Assembly (NCBI GenBank): GCA_959606905.1
Contig: CAUHML010000022.1
Location: 1 to 48,092, forward strand
Length of the DNA: 48,092 nucleotides
DNA from: an uncultured Bacteroides sp.
Lineage (GTDB): Bacteria > Bacteroidota > Bacteroidia > Bacteroidales > Bacteroidaceae
Direction of reading: 5' to 3'
The position numbers were made by a program, and so were the translations under genes. This document shows, in pieces, positions 8,969-15,397 of this stretch; position 1 is the first letter of the stretch; each line of letters starts with the position of its first letter. Under the pieces are notes generated by a model that searched no databases, had not been told where the DNA came from, and saw only the letters and a list, made by a program, of their open reading frames with translations.

Positions 8969-10003
8969 ATGCTGTTTTACATTTTATTTATTTGTATAGT
9001 TCTTTCTTTGTTTTTTTTATCGAGAGTTTTTCCAGATGGTAGTAGAAGATATTATTTCTTTGAATTGGTAGGATTATTTGTCATTATTTTTATTGGGATA
9101 TTTCGTTTTGATGTAGGCTGGGATTATATTAATTACTATAATTATATTGACAAAATAGAAGTGAATCAGATTATAAGACTGGAACCCTTGAGTCAGATTT
9201 TCTGTATTATAGCTATTTTATTTGATAATCCTCCTCTACTTTTTGTATTATTTGGATTACCAACTTATCTTATATTTTTTCATTCATTTAAAAAATATTC
9301 TGTAAATTTTCAGCTCTCGGTATTAATTTTTCTAGCCTTTTTTTATTTAGAGTCCTTTACTTCTGTTCGTCAAATATTAGCACTTAGTATATCATTTTGG
9401 GGATTTAAATACATTTTGAAGCAATCTCTATTTAAGTATGTACTGGTTGTTGGATTTGCGGCATTATTTCATGTATCTGCACTAGCTGCATTATTTATAT
9501 ATCCGGTCTATCGTTTTTTGAGTTTACGTATGCTTGTGTTTATTATTCCAATATTGTTTTTTGCAAAAGAAATACTGTTAAGAGTTCTTTATGTATTGGA
9601 TATATACTCTTATTATATAGATAAATTGGATGAGTATACTGGTGGGGGGATAGTCAGGTATATTCAAATCGCTTTATTTGTATCCTTGTTATTATTAGCT
9701 TATTTAAAAAGGATTGATGAATACGAGAATAAATTGTTTGCTATAATTGGCATTGCATTATTGTTCCCTTTTATCTTAGGACCAGCATTGGGGATCCGTT
9801 TAGGAATGTATTTTTTAGTCTATTTTTGTCTCTTGATCCCTTCTATATTGAGAAAGTATTCAGTTCAGTATCGATTGTTTTATGCTATTTGCTTTTCTGG
9901 TTACTTCTTGGCAATGATTTATATTGGTTCCAATAATGCTTTTAAGTCACTTTATATACCATATCAGTTAATATTTAATGTTGAAAACATACAATTTAGG
10001 TAA
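8969..10003 (+). CDS. EpsG-family capsule polymerase (Wzy-like)
   Basis: A 344-residue polytopic membrane protein with about ten helices. The family pattern (PF14897, EpsG) is visible: FRFDVGWDYINYYNYI after the second or third helix, then LEPLSQIF, later FTSVRQILALSISFWGF, then FHVSALAALFIYPVY. In Wzy-dependent systems such a protein joins flipped repeat units into the chain in the periplasm, together with Wzx (1377) and Wzz (217). It is the only polymerase-like gene in the window, which supports the assignment. Polymerases of this kind are very divergent, so linkage specificity is not readable. Confidence 0.85.
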   Translation: MLFYILFICIVLSLFFLSRVFPDGSRRYYFFELVGLFVIIFIGIFRFDVGWDYINYYNYIDKIEVNQIIRLEPLSQIFCIIAILFDNPPLLFVLFGLPTYLIFFHSFKKYSVNFQLSVLIFLAFFYLESFTSVRQILALSISFWGFKYILKQSLFKYVLVVGFAALFHVSALAALFIYPVYRFLSLRMLVFIIPILFFAKEILLRVLYVLDIYSYYIDKLDEYTGGGIVRYIQIALFVSLLLLAYLKRIDEYENKLFAIIGIALLFPFILGPALGIRLGMYFLVYFCLLIPSILRKYSVQYRLFYAICFSGYFLAMIYIGSNNAFKSLYIPYQLIFNVENIQFR

Positions 10004-10005
10004 AA

Positions 10006-11115
10006 ATGAGGCAAATAATCCGTTTTTTAATAATTGATAGTGCGTATCCGATTAATACTCGGAATATAAAAATTGCTAACAGTCTTTGTAAACATTATAG
10101 TGATAGAGAGGTACAAATGATTTTTTGTGCCTGGAATAGGGAAGATAAGAATATTACCTCACCTAATAATTACTATATATACAAGAAGTATTCACCCGGT
10201 GGACAATTGTTGAGAAAACTATTCAATTTATTTGGCTATTTTCGCTATTTGAAGAAATGTAATAAGTGCGTTAGCCCTGATGTTATTGTTGCTTCACATT
10301 GGGATATGCTTTTCTTATCTAGTATTTTTAAGAAAAAATCTCAAATATTGATTTATGAAAATCTAGATATACCATCGGCAGATTCAAGTGTTTTATTGAC
10401 TGTATTAAAGATTGTTGAACGTTTTGCTTTGCGGAATACAGATATGATTGTTTTTGCCTCCAGATTTTATAAATCATTATATCGATCTGAAAAGTATGTT
10501 CATTCAATATTGGAAAACAAACCTCTTTTGTCAGCTTCTCATATTAGTGAACATGAACGGAATGCGACTAGAAAGATAAATATATCTTATATTGGTGGAG
10601 TACGCTATCTGGAGATACTGAAGAATTTAGTTTCAGCAGTGAAAGATAATTCGGATGTCAATCTTTTTTTTCATGGCGAAGGACATGATTTAAAAGCTTT
10701 GGAGAAATATAGTGAAGGTATTGATAATGTCTATTTTACAGGGCGTTATGAGTACGACAAAATTGAATATTTATATTATAATTCAGACATAGTTTGGGCT
10801 GCATATCCTAATAAAGATTATAACGTGAAATATGCAATTTCGAATAAGTTTCATGAGTCCTTACATTATAATGTTCCTTGTATTTTTTCAGAGAAAACAA
10901 GTTTAGGAGATTTAGTTTTAAGAAAAGAAATAGGCTTTGTTGTTGATCCTTATTCTGTAGAGAAAATACGTGAACTATTGGGACGAATTCTTGAAGAACG
11001 TGAAGTACTATCGTTGGTAAAATATAAAATGCAAGAGTATGTAGTGACAGAGAAAGATTGGGAAAGTCAATTTCAAGATTTTACAATTGAATTGAATAAA
11101 CTAATTGATAAATAA
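10006..11115 (+). CDS. Family 4-like glycosyltransferase (GT-B fold)
   Basis: A 369-residue protein with the layout of a GT-B enzyme. The N-terminal half has a Rossmann-like start (FLIIDSAYPINTRNIKIA) and VIVASHWDMLFL. The C-terminal half has the donor-site strands ISYIGGVRYLEIL, NLFFHGEGHDLKALE, a VYFTGRYEYDKIEYLY segment and NKFHESLHYNVPCIFSE, which stands where GT4 enzymes have their E-x7-E motif (KxxExxAxGxPVI). It is more divergent than the GT2 genes nearby, so the family is likely rather than certain. It starts two bases after the polymerase stop. The sugar is unknown. Confidence 0.75.
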   Translation: MRQIIRFLIIDSAYPINTRNIKIANSLCKHYSDREVQMIFCAWNREDKNITSPNNYYIYKKYSPGGQLLRKLFNLFGYFRYLKKCNKCVSPDVIVASHWDMLFLSSIFKKKSQILIYENLDIPSADSSVLLTVLKIVERFALRNTDMIVFASRFYKSLYRSEKYVHSILENKPLLSASHISEHERNATRKINISYIGGVRYLEILKNLVSAVKDNSDVNLFFHGEGHDLKALEKYSEGIDNVYFTGRYEYDKIEYLYYNSDIVWAAYPNKDYNVKYAISNKFHESLHYNVPCIFSEKTSLGDLVLRKEIGFVVDPYSVEKIRELLGRILEEREVLSLVKYKMQEYVVTEKDWESQFQDFTIELNKLIDK

Positions 11116-11126
11116 TATTTAGAAAG

Positions 11127-11999
11127 ATGAAGATTGTTAAGATAATAGGTGGCTTGGGGAATCAAATGTTTCAATATGCACTTTATCTTTCTTTGAAGAA
11201 AAAATATCCGAAAGAAAAAATAAAGATAGATATATCTATGTTCGAAACATATGGATTGCATAATGGATTTGAACTGAAACGAATTTTTGATATAGATGCA
11301 GAGTATGCCTCTCGGGAAGAAATTAGAGAACTATCTTTTTATATTAAGATCTATAAATTGCAGAGAATATTTCGTAAAATATTTCCTGTAAGAAAAACGG
11401 AGTGTGTCGAAAAATATGATTTTAAGTTTATGTCCGAAGTTTGGAGTAACTGTGATCGATATTATGAAGGATATTGGCAAAATTGGGAATATTTTATAGA
11501 AGCTCAGACAGAAGTGCGTTCTACTTTTACATTTAAAAAAGAACTTGTCGGGCGAAATGCTAAAGTGATAAGGGAGATTCAATATGCGAAAATGCCTGTT
11601 AGTCTACATATTCGTAGAGGAGATTATTTACATCATAAATTGTTTGGTGGACTTTGTGATCTCAATTATTATAAGAAAGCTATTGATTATGTATTAAATA
11701 ATTATGATACGCCTCAATTTTACCTTTTTTCTAATGATATAGAATGGTGTAAAACATATATATTGCCTTTAGTGCAAGGATATCCATTTATTTTGGTGGA
11801 TTGGAACTCGGGCGTTGAGAGTTATATTGATATGCAATTAATGTCTTGTTGTAGAATAAATATAATAGCTAATAGTTCATTTAGTTGGTGGGCTGCTTGG
11901 CTAAATGACTCTTCTGAGAAAATTGTGATTGCTCCAAAATTGTGGGCACATTCACCTTATGGAAAAGAAATTCAGTTGAAGAGTTGGCTTCTTTTTTGA
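11127..11999 (+). CDS. Alpha-1,2-fucosyltransferase family protein (GT11)
   Basis: The GT11 signatures are all visible in 290 residues: IGGLGNQMFQYALYLSLKKK at the N-terminus (residues 7-26), HIRRGDYL at 161-168 for GDP-fucose binding, YLFSNDIEWCK, and NSSFSWWAAWLND near the C-terminus. The predicted reaction is transfer of L-fucose from GDP-fucose to a galactose-like acceptor through an alpha-1,2 bond. Fucosylated surface glycans are a known trait of Bacteroides. GDP-fucose synthesis genes are not in this window and must be elsewhere. Length and motifs agree with bacterial GT11 enzymes. Confidence 0.92.
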   Translation: MKIVKIIGGLGNQMFQYALYLSLKKKYPKEKIKIDISMFETYGLHNGFELKRIFDIDAEYASREEIRELSFYIKIYKLQRIFRKIFPVRKTECVEKYDFKFMSEVWSNCDRYYEGYWQNWEYFIEAQTEVRSTFTFKKELVGRNAKVIREIQYAKMPVSLHIRRGDYLHHKLFGGLCDLNYYKKAIDYVLNNYDTPQFYLFSNDIEWCKTYILPLVQGYPFILVDWNSGVESYIDMQLMSCCRINIIANSSFSWWAAWLNDSSEKIVIAPKLWAHSPYGKEIQLKSWLLF

Positions 12000-12000
12000 T

Positions 12001-12753
12001 ATGAAAGACAAAGTTTCTATTATTACTCCTTGTTATAATTCAGCTAGATTTATTTCTAAAACAATTGAATCTGTTTTAAATCAGACTTATCCTTATTGGG
12101 AAATGATTATTGTGGACGATTGTTCACACGATAATACGAAAGAAGTAGTAGAACAATATTGTAAACTAGATTCAAGGATTCGACTTTTGTGTTTGGAGAA
12201 GAACTCTGGTTCTGCTACTATTCCTCGGAATAAAGCTATTGAGGAAGCTGAAGGACGTTTTATAGCTTTTATTGATAGCGATGATTTATGGAAACCTGAA
12301 AAACTAGAAAGACAACTTCCTTTTTTTAATACATCTAATATAGCTGTAGTTTATTCAAATTATGAGAAGATTGATGAATCAGGAAACAGATATGGACGAG
12401 TAATATTAGCTCCTAAAAGTTGTACCTATCATCAATTACTTTGCGGAAATGTTATAGGTTGTTCTACAGGAGTATATGATACTTTAAAAACAGGAAAACA
12501 TTTTTTTGTATCTGAAGGTCATGAAGACTATATATTATGGCTTTCCATATTAAAAAAAGGTTATTTAGCAGTGAATACGCAAAGCTGTTTGGCTGAATAT
12601 AGAATTCGAAAATCTTCTTTGTCTTCTAATAAAATAAAAGTACTTCCATGGGTTTGGAATATTTATATGAATATTGAGAAACTTGGATACTTTAGAAGTG
12701 CTTTCTATTTCATTAATTACGCATTTCGCGGCATTTTTAAATATATCAAATAA
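12001..12753 (+). CDS. Family 2 glycosyltransferase
   Basis: A compact 250-residue GT2 enzyme, starting one base after the fucosyltransferase stop codon. Motifs: VSIITPCYNSARFISKTIES, MIIVDDCSHDNTKEV, SGSATIPRNKAI (a variant of the usual AARN), and FIDSDDLWKPEKLERQ, in which WxPxKLE is characteristic of the short capsule GT2 group. The C-terminus includes EDYILWLSILKKGY, corresponding to the catalytic-base ED-W region, and ends in basic and aromatic residues. It is the last AT-rich gene before the sugar-phosphate transferase. The donor sugar is not readable. Confidence 0.88.
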   Translation: MKDKVSIITPCYNSARFISKTIESVLNQTYPYWEMIIVDDCSHDNTKEVVEQYCKLDSRIRLLCLEKNSGSATIPRNKAIEEAEGRFIAFIDSDDLWKPEKLERQLPFFNTSNIAVVYSNYEKIDESGNRYGRVILAPKSCTYHQLLCGNVIGCSTGVYDTLKTGKHFFVSEGHEDYILWLSILKKGYLAVNTQSCLAEYRIRKSSLSSNKIKVLPWVWNIYMNIEKLGYFRSAFYFINYAFRGIFKYIK

Positions 12754-12788
12754 ACGGTATTGTATTTAAATTTTCTAATTAAATTATT

Positions 12789-13415
12789 ATGGGGTATAGT
12801 GAGGACTTCATTCCGGACGGAATGAATGCTTTTGAGCGCAATGTAAAGCGAATAGGGGATTGTATCGTTGCAGCAGTTTTAATGATCGTTTTTTCTCCGT
12901 TATTTTTGATTTGCTATATAGCTGTGAAACGGGAAGATGGTGGGGCAGCTATATTTAAGCAAGAGCGTATCGGGCGTTTCGGACGGCCGTTTTATATCTA
13001 TAAGTTTCGCAGTATGCGATTGGATGCAGAGTCTATGGGCCCTCAACTTTATGCGGGGGGAAGAGATGTTCGATTGACTAAGATAGGAAGATTTCTACGC
13101 GAACACCATTTGGACGAGTTGCCACAGTTGTGGAATGTCTTCTGTGGAGATATGGCTTTTATCGGTCCCCGTCCGGAACGTAAATTCTATATTGATCAGA
13201 TTATTAAGCATGATCCCCGTTATCAGTTCTTGTATCAGATTCGTCCGGGAGTGACTTCATATGCAACTTTGTATAATGGTTACACGGATACGATGGACAA
13301 GATGTTACGCCGTTTGCGGTATGACTTGTTTTATCTGCAACATCGCTCGTGGTGGTTTGACTTTAAAATATTAGTGAAGACTTTTATAAACATTTGCTTT
13401 GGAAAGAAGTTTTAA
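12789..13415 (+). CDS. Initiating sugar-phosphate transferase (PglC/WcaJ C-terminal type)
   Basis: Transfers a sugar-1-phosphate to undecaprenyl phosphate, the first step of repeat-unit assembly, at the inner membrane. Evidence: a single hydrophobic re-entrant segment at about residues 20-45 with the KRxxD start and the SPxF bend, IFKQERIGRFGRPFYIYKFR, the catalytic-type acidic pair in HLDELPQLWNV, and DMAFIGPRPE. With 208 residues it is the minimal monotopic form without the N-terminal membrane domain. It is the last gene of the capsule operon, as in many Bacteroides capsule loci, and its codon use is visibly less AT-rich than that of the genes before it. A 35-base gap separates it from the preceding GT2. 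Confidence 0.93.
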   Translation: MGYSEDFIPDGMNAFERNVKRIGDCIVAAVLMIVFSPLFLICYIAVKREDGGAAIFKQERIGRFGRPFYIYKFRSMRLDAESMGPQLYAGGRDVRLTKIGRFLREHHLDELPQLWNVFCGDMAFIGPRPERKFYIDQIIKHDPRYQFLYQIRPGVTSYATLYNGYTDTMDKMLRRLRYDLFYLQHRSWWFDFKILVKTFINICFGKKF

Positions 13416-13483
13416 GAGTGGTATAAAATAAAATGTTGAGATGTAATCAGCACTAATAGAGTGTTTGTATGTGAGATGAAGAG

Positions 13484-13605
13484 AATGTAGGTCCCTAGTT
13501 TCATGCTGAACGCATGATTCTCCTACATTTGTGAATTAGAAAGAGTACGACGGTACCTTTCTAATTTACGCCCTGGCACCGGAGGTGTATCTGGTGTTAA
13601 TTTCC
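13484..13605 (+). ncRNA. Multi-hairpin RNA-like segment downstream of the capsule operon
   Basis: The 327-base gap 13416-13742 holds no gene but much structure. Hairpin 1: AATGTAGG at 13484-13491 pairs perfectly with CCTACATT at 13522-13529, with an inner CATGC/GCATG stem (13502-13516). Hairpin 2: AATTAGAAAG at 13534-13543 pairs perfectly with CTTTCTAATT at 13557-13566, with inner GTAC/GTAC. Hairpin 3: CACC-GGA-GGTG at 13578-13588. A terminator follows (13610-13649). It may be the 3' untranslated end of the capsule transcript or a separate small RNA. I do not recognise a known family and see no convincing promoter just upstream. Confidence 0.5.
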
Positions 13606-13609
13606 CACG

Positions 13610-13649
13610 ATATCAACGGTCTGTGAAGATAGTTGATATTTTCTTTTTA
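13610..13649 (+). terminator. Rho-independent terminator ending the capsule transcript / structured RNA
   Basis: ATATCAAC (13610-13617) pairs with GTTGATAT (13632-13639) across a 14-base loop, followed by a T-rich tract (TTTTCTTTTTATT). It closes the hairpin series after the sugar transferase. Confidence 0.7.
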
Positions 13650-13682
13650 TTCTCATTATATCGGATAATAGTATCTTCTTTC

Positions 13683-13714
13683 TTTGTTTATATGTTTAAT
13701 TTTTTATAACTTTA
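13683..13714 (+). promoter_or_regulatory. Bacteroides-type promoter for the DUF4248 gene
   Basis: TTTG at 13683-13686 and TAACTTTA at 13707-13714 are 20 bases apart, close to the Bacteroides sigma consensus (TTTG, about 19-21 bases, TAnnTTTG); the last base of the -7 box deviates. The predicted start is about 20 bases before the ATG at 13743. Confidence 0.45.
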
Positions 13715-13742
13715 TAGCATATAAAACAGTAATAAAGAAACG

Positions 13743-13976
13743 ATGGAACATTCAGAATTTGTAGTGAAATGTTATAATAAACAAGAGTTGGCCCAGATGT
13801 ATTTTCCTGATTTGACTATCCGTGCTTCGGTCAATAAACTTCGGCGTTGGATGCGGAAATGCAAGCCATTGATGGATGAGATACTGGCTACGGACTTTCA
13901 TCCGAAAACGAAAGCTTTTTCTGTGAGAGAAGTACGGCTTATTACCTATTACTTGGGAAAGCCGGGAGATTTATAA
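13743..13976 (+). CDS. DUF4248 family small protein
   Basis: A 77-residue soluble protein. The segment YNKQELAQMYFPDLTIRASV followed by NKLRRWMRKCKPLMDEI matches the Bacteroidales DUF4248 family as I know it; the end FSVREVRLITYYLGKPGDL is also typical. The layout KQELAQMYFP ... SVNKLRRWM resembles a winged or helix-turn-helix DNA-binding module similar to those that read a gene list, but no function is established. It is convergent with the amidase gene and shares its terminator. In Bacteroides such genes recur in the module with amidase, HU-like protein and VirE protein beside capsule loci. Confidence 0.8.
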   Translation: MEHSEFVVKCYNKQELAQMYFPDLTIRASVNKLRRWMRKCKPLMDEILATDFHPKTKAFSVREVRLITYYLGKPGDL

Positions 13977-13989
13977 ATGATATAAACAT

Positions 13990-14040
13990 AAAAAGAACTA
14001 CGGGAGACTGCACGTTCGACAGCTCCCGTAGTTCTTTTTA
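13990..14040. terminator. Bidirectional terminator between DUF4248 and amidase genes
   Basis: A near-perfect hairpin: AAAAAGAACTACGGGAG pairs with CTCCCGTAGTTCTTTTT and is extended by CTG/CAG after one unpaired A; the loop is nine bases. A/T tracts flank both sides so it can work for both converging transcripts. The amidase stop codon (14038-14040) lies inside the right arm. Confidence 0.9.
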
Positions 14041-14481
14041 TATATCCATATACTCCTTACGACAGTCAAAACATGGACAAGCTTTATGAATCGAAGCACT
14101 GAGTTGATAATGCCCCAGGATTTGCGCTTCCGGATACTGATGTCTGAGTATCGTTAACAGGTCAAGCAATGCAAAGCGCTGCGCTTGGGTTCTTGTATCT
14201 GCCGGACACCCATTTTCGTCCAGTCCGCCTTCATAGCAAATGCCTATGCTGTGCCGGTTGAAGCCTCTCACGTGTGCACCCGGCTCTGATATCGGACGGC
14301 AGTGATGAAGCTCTCCGTCCCGGGTGATATAAAAGTGATAGCCGATATCCTTGAATCCGCGTTGCAGGTGACATTGCCGAAGTTGTTCTACGGTGAAAGG
14401 AACATTGCAGCGCGTTGCGCTGCAATGAATCACCAATAACTTAATCTCACGGGGGAGATAATTATCTTCTGGTTTTTCCAT
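14038..14481 (-). CDS. N-acetylmuramoyl-L-alanine amidase (Amidase_2)
   Basis: A 147-residue single-domain enzyme that cleaves the bond between MurNAc and the peptide stem of peptidoglycan. Visible zinc-site elements of PF01510 are LLVIHCSATR (first His), the GYHFYITRDGELHHCRP block, HSIGICYEGG, and ILGHYQLS with a late His, followed by KACPCFDC, corresponding to the usual K-x-DPGF/C-PC-DF end in Bacteroides amidases. There is no signal peptide, so export would need help, for example lysis or a holin-like partner. The smalltalk microprotein precedes it by 16 bases, so they are likely co-transcribed. Phage-like and T6SS-like roles are possible; no immunity gene is visible. Confidence 0.9.
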   Translation of the reverse strand: MEKPEDNYLPREIKLLVIHCSATRCNVPFTVEQLRQCHLQRGFKDIGYHFYITRDGELHHCRPISEPGAHVRGFNRHSIGICYEGGLDENGCPADTRTQAQRFALLDLLTILRHQYPEAQILGHYQLSASIHKACPCFDCRKEYMDI

Positions 14482-14497
14482 ATAGATGATCAGAAGA

Positions 14498-14596
14498 TTA
14501 CTGTCCCATACAGGACGTTACACCCAAGGCCGAAATGACCGACGTTGCAATAGTTACAATAAACTGGAGAATGTTTTTCCAAAGTTGCTTTTTCAT
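14498..14596 (-). CDS. Smalltalk family microprotein (32 residues)
   Basis: A short gene on the minus strand between the HU-like gene and the amidase. The translation starts MKKQLWKNILQFIVTIATSV and ends in SCMGQ. It has a basic N-terminus, one hydrophobic helix (about residues 9-27) and a cysteine near the end, so it may be a tiny membrane protein or lipoprotein. I recognise it as the Bacteroides 'smalltalk' family, known from the same slot next to amidase and HU-like genes. The function is unknown; a holin-like or export aid for the signal-less amidase is a guess from the context. Confidence 0.85.
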   Translation of the reverse strand: MKKQLWKNILQFIVTIATSVISALGVTSCMGQ

Positions 14597-14663
14597 ACGA
14601 ATTTAAATTAAAGAATAAATACTTATACATTTTGAACTCAATAACCCAACAACAATCGGTTGA

Positions 14664-15149
14664 TTATACTGACGGATCCGGAGTTACCCCACTGCCGGAA
14701 CCTCCTTGATTGTCGTCACCGTCATCAGGAAGCGGATCTTTGTCCGAATCTGTCGAAGAATCGCTCTTATACAATGTATAATCCAGCGTCTTACACAATT
14801 TGCGGAGATCACTTCCGGGATAAAAGAGTACTTTGCCCTTATCGATGCACGATGTCTTGAATTCCTTTACCGTATCGGTCGGAGTGCCCGTTTTGATGCT
14901 CATGCGGAAATTGCCCAGGTCACCCATTTGGGCGATATTTCCTTCATCCAGTACGTTGACTATTTCGAGCAGAAACTCACCGATACAACCTTCCAATTCT
15001 CCTTTTGAATAAGAGGAACGTTCGGAGATTCGTTTACAGACTTCCTTGACAGTCACTTTACGACCGCTACGCGCCACTGCATAGTACTTCGGAGTTTCAT
15101 CAGGTTTCAACAGGTTCTTGCGAGCCATGAGAGTGTAATTCTGTGCCAT
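14664..15149 (-). CDS. HU-like (histone-like) DNA-binding protein of the Bacteroides capsule-associated type
   Basis: A 161-residue protein. Residues about 1-125 follow the HU-related family (YTLMARKNLLKPDETPKYYA at the start, KVTVKEVCKRISERSSYSKG, EFLLEIVNVLDEGNIAQMGD, LGNFRMSIKTG). This is the long Bacteroidetes HU variant with an extra N-terminal strand rather than canonical 90-residue HU. The last 30 residues are a low-complexity acidic/glycine tail (DSDKDPLPDDGDDNQGG). Such proteins bind and bend DNA. It is read toward the smalltalk and amidase genes and has a notable upstream region with a palindrome and tandem repeats. Confidence 0.88.
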   Translation of the reverse strand: MAQNYTLMARKNLLKPDETPKYYAVARSGRKVTVKEVCKRISERSSYSKGELEGCIGEFLLEIVNVLDEGNIAQMGDLGNFRMSIKTGTPTDTVKEFKTSCIDKGKVLFYPGSDLRKLCKTLDYTLYKSDSSTDSDKDPLPDDGDDNQGGSGSGVTPDPSV

Positions 15150-15186
15150 AACTTTTTAAATTTTAATTATTAATTTCTGATAACTT

Positions 15187-15260
15187 TGTAATCGATTACA
15201 TGACAAAAGTAATACATCGGGGAATCGGCATGACGCATAGTGACGTATACAGGCGCATAG
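15187..15260 (-). promoter_or_regulatory. Promoter and operator-like repeats upstream of the HU-like gene
   Basis: On the minus strand TACTTTTG (15211 to 15204) fits the Bacteroides -7 box TAnnTTTG. The predicted start falls inside a perfect 14-base palindrome, TGTAATCGATTACA, at 15187-15200. Upstream, at the -33 region and beyond, three tandem 10-base units lie at 15231-15240, 15241-15250 and 15251-15260 (plus-strand consensus TGACGCATAG; units two and three each match the first at 8 of 10 bases). The palindrome looks like a repressor site and the helical-turn-spaced repeats like an activator site; neither regulator is known. Confidence 0.5.
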
Positions 15261-15267
15261 ATAAATA

Positions 15268-15309
15268 GAAAAAACATTGGGAGATTTGTATCGAAACTTC
15301 CCAATGTTT
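15268..15309 (-). terminator. Terminator of the VirE/DUF3987 gene
   Basis: Read on the minus strand, AAACATTGGGA pairs perfectly with TCCCAATGTTT (plus-strand arms 15272-15282 and 15299-15309), followed by a run of Ts (plus-strand A tract just before 15275). It lies 88 bases after the stop codon at 15398. Confidence 0.8.
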
Positions 15310-15397
15310 GATTTCAATTATTGAGATGTTTTTTTCAAATCCTCCAATGTTTTTCCGATTTTCCAAAAGGACAAAAGGACAAAAAAGACAGTTGTGA

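Noticed and set aside
1..13415. An invertible capsule promoter or UpxY/UpxZ genes
   Set aside because: These lie at the 5' end of Bacteroides capsule loci; the window starts inside the operon and I saw no inverted repeats with a promoter there.
13416..13742. A tRNA gene or integron-type attachment site in the hairpin region
   Set aside because: No cloverleaf, no CCA-like end and no duplicated flank or integrase; the hairpins are simple stems.
13990..14040. CRISPR repeat or insertion-sequence end
   Set aside because: It is a single hairpin flanked by A and T tracts at the junction of convergent genes, thus a terminator; no repeats of it or transposase are present.
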